Of a stretch of 64,000 nucleotides of DNA, positions 56,501-64,000 are shown one piece after another. A program made the position numbers and the translations under genes. Below the pieces are notes generated by a model. That model worked only from the letters and a program-made list of their open reading frames with translations. It made no database searches and was not told the origin of the DNA. The stretch's first letter is position 1. The number at the start of each line of letters is the position of its first letter. The DNA lies in assembly GCA_916700875.1 (NCBI GenBank), contig CAKAKS010000074.1, forward strand, positions 522,232 to 586,231, in the 5' to 3' direction. The stretch comes from Sebastes aleutianus (taxonomy: Eukaryota; Chordata; Actinopteri; Perciformes; Sebastidae).

Positions 56501-57009
56501 CAGCCTCAGCCTCAGCTCCAGCCTCAGCCTCAGCCTCAGCTCCAGCCTCAGCCTCAGCCTCAGCCTCAGCTCCAGCCTCAGCCTCAGCCTCAGCTCCAGC
56601 CTCAGCTCCAGCCTCAGCCTCAGCCTCAGCTCCAGCCTCAGCCTCAGCTCCAGCCTCAGCCTCAGCCTCAGCCTCAGCTCCAGCTCCAGCCTCAGCCTCA
56701 GCCTCAGCTCCAGCCTCAGCCTCAGCTCCAGCCTCAGCCTCAGCCTCAGCTCCAGCCTCAGCCTCAGCCTCAGCTCCAGCCTCAGCCTCAGCCTCAGCCT
56801 CAGCCTCAGCCTCAGCTCCAGCCTCAGCCTCAGCTCCAGCTCCAGCCTCAGCCTCAGCCTCAGCCTCAGCTCCAGCCTCAGCCTCAGCCTCAGCCTCAGC
56901 CTCAGCTCCAGCCTCAGCCTCAGCCTCAGCCTCAGCTCCAGCCTCAGCCTCAGCCTCAGCCTCAGCCTCAGCCTCAACCTCAGCCTCAGCCTCAGCCTCA
57001 GCTCCAGCT
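56501..57009. repeat. Hexanucleotide (CAGCCT/CAGCTC)n array, about 85 copies
   Basis: CAGCCT with interspersed CAGCTC on the plus strand, so heavily strand-asymmetric. Starts at the gap; its left end is not in the assembly. Confidence 0.97.
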
Positions 57010-58406
57010 CATCTCATTAACATCCTCTGTTTGTTCTGTGAGCTAACAAATGAAACACCATTCATTCACACATGCTTGTAATCTGGAGGCATTTTAATGG
57101 TCTCCATAGTCTTGAAGCACTCACACAAATGACTGTATAGAACATAGGAGGTATCAAAGTGTGGACATGTTACTAAAATTGACAGAACTTTGGGATTCTT
57201 CAAAATGTACATTTCATATTGCATGCATGCCGCTGCCTTTTTTATTTTTAAAGATTTCCGTTACAAATAAAATCTTTGACATTAAGCTAAGAGTCGTGGG
57301 AGTGGCAGCTCATGCCAACAGATATTTGTTAGTGAGACACACAACAGCTCACACATCATTCTGTGTGTATTAAGATTATTAGTGTGCGAGACTGTTCACC
57401 AGAAGTCCGTAATAACGGTCGTACACACACGTTGTGTCAGGCTGTAAATTAACTTCATTAGTGTAAACTCTCCTCCGCAGGCAGTCAGAGTGCATACCGT
57501 CAGGCCCAGCAGACCTTCACTACACCACATTTTGGCTCCACACAACTTCTCACCCTTCAAATTCTAACAATAAATCTAGAAATTATAATTTTCTTCCTTT
57601 TGCACAAAGAAAAAAAACCAAAACAATATAACAAAGTCCAGTAACTGTGCATACTGTTTAGGATGGCACACCACAGATTATACAGTATATGGCCCCCAAC
57701 AGGCATATGTATACAAAATATAGCCATTTATCAATAATGAGTAATGTTATTGATTCTAAAGGAGAGGGATCTTTGGGAGAATAGTTGCATACAGACACAT
57801 TTAAACGTCAAAAATGAGTGTTCACAATATTATCAGTTAATAACCCTTCACTCAGGAGTAGTGAATCCAACGAGGGAATACTACATCTGCTATGGGTATA
57901 ATTATAATTACATTATGTATTAGCCTACAGTACACTGCCCCTTGAATAAGCATAACTACAATATTGGTCAACCACCAGAAATACTTGATTTTACTTTGCC
58001 ATATCAGAAACTGGACAACAGACTAGACGTGTGTGTAAACTGATGAAGTAATCTTAAGACTCTAAGTAGGCGGCCTGTTGGAAAAAGAGAAAGGTCACCA
58101 GAAAAAGAAAATTAAACTGCCTTCTCCTCACTCCTCTGTGAACAACCGGTCTCCCCCCCCCTCCTGCTCTCCTAACGGCCGACTAAGCGGCTCAGACAAA
58201 GAATGAAAGGGAAACAAATGGCTGAGGGTGTTTGTTTTCTGGTGTTGGGACATGTCTTGTTTTCCTTTGCTCTTTAGGTCTTTTTTTAAAGGTTGTTACA
58301 CGCTTGCATGCCAAGACTCTCCCCGCCGCTGGGAAACGCTGCCCTCTGCTGGATGCACTGTGGCACTGCAGAGCAATGCCTCCCCCCCACAGTGGGGTTG
58401 ATCCCC
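57010..58406. other. No coding exon recognised; may contain the 3' UTR of the UBA-PTH2 gene
   Basis: The UBA-PTH2 stop codon is at 58407, so its 3' UTR should occupy part of this stretch. I see no reliable poly(A) signal near the stop and no repeat or exon-like frame. Confidence 0.45.
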
Positions 58407-58493
58407 TCAGAGCAGCTTCAGACTCCCGGTGACGTTGTTCACCATCTCCTCCTCGCCCATGATGGCCAGGACGGTGCGGGACCCGGACTCCAA
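58407..58493 (-). CDS. UBA-PTH2 gene coding exon 6 (C-terminus)
   Basis: Acceptor TTTGGCAG|TTGGAG. Encodes LESGSRTVLAIMG and NNVTGSLKLL, then TGA at 58407-58409. No clear AATAAA was seen close downstream. Confidence 0.92.
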   Translation of the reverse strand: MESGSRTVLAIMGEEEMVNNVTGSLKLL

Positions 58494-61400
58494 CTGCCAA
58501 ACACAAGACGGGTTAGTTTCAAAGAACTGGGCAGCACCGACGACATCTAATCATGTTTTAATCATCCTCCAAAAGACATTTACACACAAGATAACTGTGT
58601 TCTCCTCACCTGGGTGAGTCCAGCATCCTGGACCAGGTACGTGGGCAGGCTGAGGCTCATGGCCAGGGCCTGCAGCTCCAGTAGATGAGCCACGTTGGTG
58701 CCCTGGACCACCACCTTCTTGGCTCTGTATCAACAACATGCACATTGATTTTCCATCAATAATATTCATTAGAAATTTACTTAATTATTCAACAATTGGT
58801 GCCTTCAAATGAAACTCGTGAGTGAGAAACTCGCTGCTAAGCAACGGCAATATTAACGTTACTGTCGGCGTCTAGAAGCCACAGAGGCTAACAGTTTAGC
58901 GAGCTAGCAAGGAGGTAACATAATGCAGGAAATGCAAAGACATAATGAGAGAGGAAAAAGATGAGGCCGTTGGGAATATCAACATTTTAACTTCCATGGC
59001 CTCCGCCATTTCTGACAACATCAACAAACACGTCAGAACTCGTGAACTCGGAGCTTTTAGAAACTTTCACAGGGACATTTCATACGGACTCTTCTGGTGA
59101 ACACGACCCCATTTGAAGGCACCAAGTATTACAAATGCTGACAAAAGAAGTATAGAACTAAATAAAACCTCTGTCGTCAACAATGTCAGCAACGAAACAC
59201 TCGACTGAACTCCTGACAATGTGCTACTATAAAGCATAAAGTTGGTGGTTTGCGGGTCGGGTCGGATTCGGGTGGTTGAGTAACGCATACTTTTACATGT
59301 TGGGTTGCTGATTGTCTCTCATAACGGACGGTGGGTCCGACTGAATCGCATCATTAATGAGCGCCATCAGGAGCAAAGCTGCATTCTTAATCGTTCACCA
59401 GCGTTTTTCATCAGGATAAGATGAAATTTTATGTGAGATAAGTCTGACTAAAATGGCAGAAATGTTCAATATAATCTGATGACTAAACAGGACTAAGATT
59501 AAATAAAATAACACCTGACAAAATCGTGAGAGAAAACATTTTGACTAAAATCGAATGACTTCGGTGAGTAAAACGTTTTGAGTTGTTGTCGACTAAAACT
59601 ATGAAGGATAAAAAGACTAAAATGTGACTAAAACTAATCCGCGTTTTTGTCTTAAGACTAAATCTAAAATAGCTGCCAAAATTAACACTGGCTTATTCCT
59701 CCTGATGCAAATCCAAATAATGCACGACAGGAATGCACTACTGTTTATCTTATGAAGCACAAAGGGACTACAATTGCATCTGGTTGTGCAACCCTATGTT
59801 GTACAATGATAAATGGTCTTTTAAGAAAATATGAAATGTAAAAGATATCTGTGCAACAGAGCTCTGCACGAGAGTAAAAGTTGACGTAATGGCATTGTTA
59901 CGGCTTTTTAAGACTATAACTGTTAATCATTTTCCTTGCAACTCTTATGCTTTGCTTTAATTATTTCTTGTTAAATATATTGTCCCTAAAAGTGAATTAA
60001 CACAGATTTACATAATCTCAAAATGTGCACATATTCAGTGTGAACCAGTTTGCCCATGAACTGAGATCATCACGAAGTTAGTGGTTGTTTAAACTGAAGA
60101 TACAGAACCGATGCATGTCTTCTCTCCCATCACACTGTGCAGGCCTTACCCACTGTGGTCCCACTTCCAGGCCATCTCCCTCCAGCTGTTCTTCTCCTGT
60201 AGAGCCTGGTACAAACCCACAGCAGCGTGACCAACCTGAGCCGCCACCTGCACAAACACACAGCGCTCAGTTCACTCCTACACCGGAATCTGTCAGCCGT
60301 ACTGAAAATGTGCCGTTTCTGACCACGTTCAAATAAAAAAACATTTCATCGTTTTCTATTAGAATAAACAACTCAACCTAAAAATAAGATTTGCATGAAA
60401 TAACTACAATTACTGTTTCAGTGCAACTGATATGAGCATAAACTTCTCCCACTCAGAGCACCTGGTTGGTATTAATCATCGGAGGAACATGGAATAGACT
60501 AATAGACTAATGCAAGTTAAAGACGGGCTTTCAGAAATAGCATCTTTACGTCACTGTGAAACCAGATAGGAGAGATTAAATAAGAGTTAGCTTGGCTAAA
60601 AGGCCTTCCTTTATCTTTCATCAGTGGAGCCATTGTTAAATATGAGGACACTTTCTTAATCAGTCCACACTGGCACCGCTGGACTAACCTTTCCAACCCC
60701 CATGGCGAGGTCCATGTTCACCACAAACACCATCTTGAACATGAGGTCATCGTCTCCCTCCTCCTGAGGATCAGAGCAGACAAAGAGAGACACTGAGATT
60801 TGGCTTTGGACAAACTCCACGAGGTCTAAAGTACCAAGGTGTACCTGTGGGGACTAAGGCTAGCTTATGGGCACCTCATTCTCCAGCTTGTTGAAGTAGT
60901 ACATTGCCGCCTCCTCGGCAGACACGTTCCGAGTGTGAAGAAGTGCCTGAAGAGATGACAAACAAGGACAAATGTCAGCTAGAGCTGCAACCATTAATCA
61001 ATTAGTTGTCAAATATTAAATCAATCGCCAAATATTCTGATAACCGGTTTGAGTCATATTTTAAGGAAAAAAAGTAAATAATTCTGATTGCAGCTTCTTA
61101 GATGTGAATATTTCTTTCCTCTGTGACAGTAAACTGAACATCTTTGAGTTGTGGACAAAACGAGACACTAGAGGATGTCGTCTTGGGCTTTGGGAAACAT
61201 TGATCCACATTTCATAGACCAAAGAACTAATCGATTAATCAAGAAAAGAACTGACTGATTAATCAACAATGAAAATAATCGTCTCAGTTGGGTTTTTACA
61301 TCAGTTTGCGCCACCCGGCCTCTCGCCTGTTTACAGCCAGCTCTCTGTGCGTTGAACACAAACCAACTAGCCAACAGTCTGCAGAGATGCTGCCCAAAAG

Positions 61401-62390
61401 AAAAGAAGGAGAAACACACCTAGTGCGCTCGGTGGATCTTGTTGGGTCTTGTTGGGTCTCTAAACTATGGTGTACGGTCTCAGACCTGCTCTATATATAA
61501 AGAGTCTCCAGATAACTTCTGTTGTGATTTGACGCTATACAACAATAAATTGAATTGAATTGAACCTCCTGTTAAACATTATGAAAGACTTGGGAGTATG
61601 CACGGCTGCATGTAAACGGGAATATTAGTGGAATATTCATTTTCATTAGCCATGTTAACAGCTTAGTAGGAATATTGTCTTTCTTGGGTTAAGAGCAAAA
61701 AACTGAATATTTTGTGCAGGTAAACGTCGTCACTGAAGGTCAGCAATAAGGTCATTCACAACCTAATAAACAAGTACCATCGTCACTCATAGAAAGTGTA
61801 ACTAGCACAATGAATGAGTAGCTACCTTCCAGGGAGCTACAGTGATATTAGAGACAGTGTTGGTGCCATACGGGGAAAAACAGTGTGCCAATAAATGAGG
61901 TTTAAATGATCTAAATCTAGCTGACATGAGGGATCCATGTTTATATTCTTTAGTATTATTTACCATCAGGTCAGCTGTACCACAGCTTTCAGGAAAATGC
62001 AACCTTCCATAATTATAACTGTGATAATTATCACTGAATGTTGATGTTAATCAAAACCCACCTGTTTAAACTGGCCTACTCTCTCTAGTACTCATCCGCA
62101 CCATCATATGTGTCTGTACAAATATGTCTGTCATGTCCTGTTGTTTTTATATTGTTTTATCTGTCTATGTTTTAATTGATTCTTGTAAGATGTCCTTGGG
62201 TGTCCAGAAAGGCGCCACTAAATAAAATGTATTATTATTATTATTATTAAATGTGGCCTTAACGCTGAGTGTACCGTCCCACCTGTTTGGCTGCCTCCTC
62301 TGGGATGTCCAGCTCTCTGAGCTGCTGCAGAAAGACAGGGTTGACATCCTGAGAGCCGGAGTCTGGGCCTGACTGCTCTGATGGCTCCAT
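58407..62390 (-). CDS. UBA domain - peptidyl-tRNA hydrolase 2 (PTH2) domain protein (6 coding exons, 184 aa)
   Basis: Exons 62390-62283, 60946-60875, 60763-60689, 60247-60150, 58724-58610 and 58493-58407 join in frame (all GT/AG) to give 184 residues. Residues about 17-60 form a UBA (ubiquitin-binding) domain, FLQQLRELDIPEEAAKQALL and then AAMYYFNKLENE. Residues about 68-184 form a PTH2 domain: KMVFVVNMDLAMGVGK, VAAQVGHAAVGLYQAL, the DAGLTQ motif (D151) and GSRTVLAIMG. PTH2 enzymes release peptides from peptidyl-tRNA, and vertebrate PTRH2 is mitochondrial and lacks UBA. This architecture therefore marks a different, UBA-bearing PTH2 family, probably cytosolic because I see no signal or membrane segment. 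The family's DAGRTQ reads DAGLTQ here. The start is the first ATG after a TTTATTCCAG acceptor at 62397, so a 5' UTR exon probably lies upstream. I withhold a gene symbol. Confidence 0.9.
58610..58724 (-). CDS. UBA-PTH2 gene coding exon 5
   Basis: Acceptor TTGATACAG|AGCCAA, donor ACCCAG|GTGAGG. Encodes AKKVVVQGTNVAHLLELQAL and LPTYLVQDAGLTQ, the DAGxTQ active-site region. Confidence 0.92.
58796..59125. mobile_element. MITE with TTGGTGCCTTCAAATG ends
   Basis: About 330 bp bounded by TTGGTGCCTTCAAATG and its reverse complement CATTTGAAGGCACCAA. In intron 4 of the UBA-PTH2 gene; no coding capacity; target duplication not clear. Confidence 0.8.
59215..59330. mobile_element. Dispersed repeat, reverse copy of the one at 8590
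   Basis: Shares GTTTGCGGGTCGGGTCGG and TGCTACTATAAAGCATAAAG with the reverse complement of 8590-8705. In intron 4 of the UBA-PTH2 gene. Confidence 0.65.
60150..60247 (-). CDS. UBA-PTH2 gene coding exon 4
   Basis: Acceptor GTTTGTGCAG|GTGG, donor AGTGG|GTAAGG. Encodes VAAQVGHAAVGLYQALQEKN, the conserved AQxxHAA helix of PTH2 enzymes. Ends in phase 2. Confidence 0.93.
60689..60763 (-). CDS. UBA-PTH2 gene coding exon 3
   Basis: Acceptor GATCCTCAG|GAGGAG, donor GGAAAG|GTTAGT; 25 codons. An acidic linker runs into the first PTH2 strand (FKMVFVVNMDLAMGVGK). Confidence 0.92.
60875..60946 (-). CDS. UBA-PTH2 gene coding exon 2
   Basis: Acceptor CTCTTCAG|GCACTT, donor AATGAG|GTGCCC; 24 codons completing the UBA domain (ALLHTRNVSAEEAAMYYFNK). 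Confidence 0.9.
60981..61290. mobile_element. hAT-type MITE (AGAGCTGCAACCATTAATCA)
   Basis: Starts AGAGCTGCAACCATTAATCA and includes TTTGAGTTGTGGACAAAACG and ACTAATCGATTAATCAAGAA, all features of a MITE family I recognise from fish. The right end is truncated near AAAATAATCG. In intron 1 of the UBA-PTH2 gene. Confidence 0.7.
61480..61562 (+). mobile_element. LINE-type 3' tail ending (AATTG)n
   Basis: TTGTGATTTGACGCTATACA followed by AATAAATTGAATTGAATTGA; truncated 5'. In intron 1 of the UBA-PTH2 gene. Confidence 0.55.
62053..62250 (+). mobile_element. L2-type LINE 3' end with (ATT)n tail
   Basis: Encodes KTHLFKLAYSL then stop (62053-62088), the standard C-terminus of L2-type reverse transcriptases, then a 3' UTR ending AAAGGCGCCACTAAATAAAA and an ATT repeat. 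It abuts UBA-PTH2 exon 1 (starts 62283 in plus coordinates). Confidence 0.8.
62283..62390 (-). CDS. UBA-PTH2 gene coding exon 1
   Basis: Starts MEPSEQSGPDSGSQDVNPVF and continues into the first half of the UBA domain; 36 codons. Donor AAACAG|GTGGGA. The exon probably begins at 62396 after acceptor TTTATTCCAG, so the start codon is in the second or a later exon. Confidence 0.9.
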
Positions 62391-62639
62391 TCTGGACTGG
62401 AATAAAGAAAAACAACAATAGCACTGAACGCTCTGCTGCTCGGCACTAAAACCCCCCCACACAGGAAACAGGATACCAACAGGACATTAACACGGTGCCG
62501 TGGGCCTTTCTCACAGGAGACATCTTGACTTGTCACAGCAGGAAAAGCTCAGGAGTAAACAATGAAATGTACGGTGGCTGCATCCGGTGTTACGTTGAAG
62601 TCTGTTCACCGTTGAATAGTGCAGCAGTAGATAGAGCTG

Positions 62640-62945
62640 GGTTAAGGGTTGGTTCAGGTGTAGGTTCAGGTGTAGGTAGGGGAACACAACTCAACACAAC
62701 ACCGGCACCCTGTCACCCGTTCACCCTGTCACTCGGTCACCCGTTCACCCTGTCACTCGGCACCCTGTCACCCGGTCACCTGTCACCCGGTCACCCGGCA
62801 CCCTGTCACCCTGTCACCCTGTCACCCTGTCACCCTGTCACCCGGCACCCTGTCACCCGGTCATCCTGTCACCCTGTCACCCTGTCACCCGGCACCCTGT
62901 CACCCGGTCATCCTGTCACCCTGTCACCCTGTCACCCTGTCACCA
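62640..62945. repeat. CACCCTGTCACCCGGT-type minisatellite
   Basis: Imperfect CACCCTGT / CACCCGGT / CACCCGTT octamer-like units; about 200 bp upstream of UBA-PTH2 exon 1, preceded by GGTTCAGGTGTA copies. The open frame is an artefact. Confidence 0.9.
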
Positions 62946-63090
62946 TCACTGAGACACTCCATCACAACAGATCCACTGCTGGTGCTTCTCCTCCTATATG
63001 ACATGTCAACATGTCTGCAGTGAAAAAGACTCATTATCAACAGATTTGACCATCTTAGACTAAAAATGACAAATCTACCTCAGGTCCACT

Positions 63091-64000
63091 ATCGATATTT
63101 ATTATACCTTTATTATACCTGTATTATACCTTTATTATACCTTTATTATATCTTTATTATACCTTTATTATACCTTTATTATACCTCCATTATACCTTTA
63201 TTATACCTGTATTATACCTTTATTATACCTTTATTATACCTTTATTATACCTTTATTATATCTTTATTATACCTTTATTATATCTTTATTATACCTCTAT
63301 TATACCTTTATTATACCTGTATTATACCTTTATTATACCTTTATTATACCTTTATTATACCTTTATTATATATTTATTATACCTTTATTATATCTTTATT
63401 ATACCTTTATTATATATTTATTATACCTTTATTATACCTCTATTATACCTTTATTATACCTGTATTATATCTTTATTATACCTTTATTATACCTTTATTA
63501 TATATTTATTATACCTTTATTATACCTCTATTATACCTTTATTATACCTGTATTATACCTGTATTATACCTGTATTATATCTGTATTATCTTTATTATAC
63601 CTTTATTATACCTGTATTATACCTGTATTATACCTGTATTATATCTTTATTATACCTGTATTATAGCTGTATTATACCTGTATTATATCTGTATTATACC
63701 TGTATTATAGCTGTATTATACCTGTATTATAGCTGTATTATACCTGTATTATAGCTGTATTATAGCTGTATTATAGCTGTATTATACCTGTATTATAGCT
63801 GTAATATAGCTGTATTATACCTGTATTATACCTGTATTATAGCTGTATTATATCTGTATTATACCTGTATTATAGCTGTATTATAGCTGTATTATACCTG
63901 TATTATAGCTGTATTATATCTTTATTATACCTGTATTATACCTGTATTATAGCTGTATTATAGCTGTATTATAGCTGTATTATACCTGTATTACAGCTGT
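63091..64000. repeat. 11-bp minisatellite (TTTATTATACC), runs off the window
   Basis: About 83 units; CTTTATTATA dominates to about 63540 and CTGTATTATA after it, with AGCTGTATTAT increasingly common to the end. The right boundary is outside the window. Confidence 0.95.

Noticed and set aside
55235..57046. Long frames on both strands (NIEVNIGV, LNIHPNIY, QPQPQL) crossing the gap
   Set aside because: Period-12 and period-6 arrays joined through 100 N; the frame across the gap is meaningless.

Overview
The window is teleost fish genomic DNA, probably from a percomorph. It holds two spliced protein genes, both on the minus strand, in a background of tandem repeats and mobile elements (tRNA-derived SINE, L2-type LINE tails, hAT-like MITEs, Tc1/mariner, BEL/Pao). 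All exon calls come from reading splice sites, reading frame and protein similarity by eye; nothing was aligned by computer.

Gene 1 is mtmr14 (myotubularin-related phosphatase 14, also called Jumpy). I could assemble all 19 coding exons, from an ATG at 30200 down to a TGA at 5551-5553. Every junction is GT/AG and in phase, giving 655 residues with the catalytic C-X5-R loop intact (C322, R328). Its introns are crowded with minisatellites and transposon fragments. Several of these touch splice signals: tandem donor-like copies at intron 10, expanded polypyrimidine tracts before exons 17 and 19, and a CA repeat just after exon 17.

Gene 2 (58407-62390) has six coding exons and predicts a 184-residue protein with an N-terminal UBA domain and a C-terminal peptidyl-tRNA hydrolase 2 (PTH2) domain.

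Layout: 1-5450, a dispersed repeat, a hAT-like MITE, a 30-bp minisatellite of about 59 units that nearly all carry TGAGTCA, then a unique stretch that may include mtmr14 3' UTR. 5551-30200, mtmr14. 30200-31246, its GC-rich upstream region with short tandem repeats and a TCACGTGA box. 31247-52886, a giant AT-rich array (about 11.5 kb of array DNA) interrupted by an apparently intact Tc1 transposon (40542-42150), a full-length BEL/Pao retrotransposon with an uninterrupted 2026-codon ORF (42868-50152) and a decayed Tc1 copy (51026-52293). 52888-54990, MITEs. 54985-57009, two different arrays on either side of a 100-N gap. 57010-62400, the UBA-PTH2 gene. 62640-64000, more minisatellites running off the window end.

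I found no operon-like or defence-like system. The most notable features are the nested mobile elements in the giant array, the AP-1-type minisatellite, and the tandem repeats that have invaded mtmr14 splice signals.
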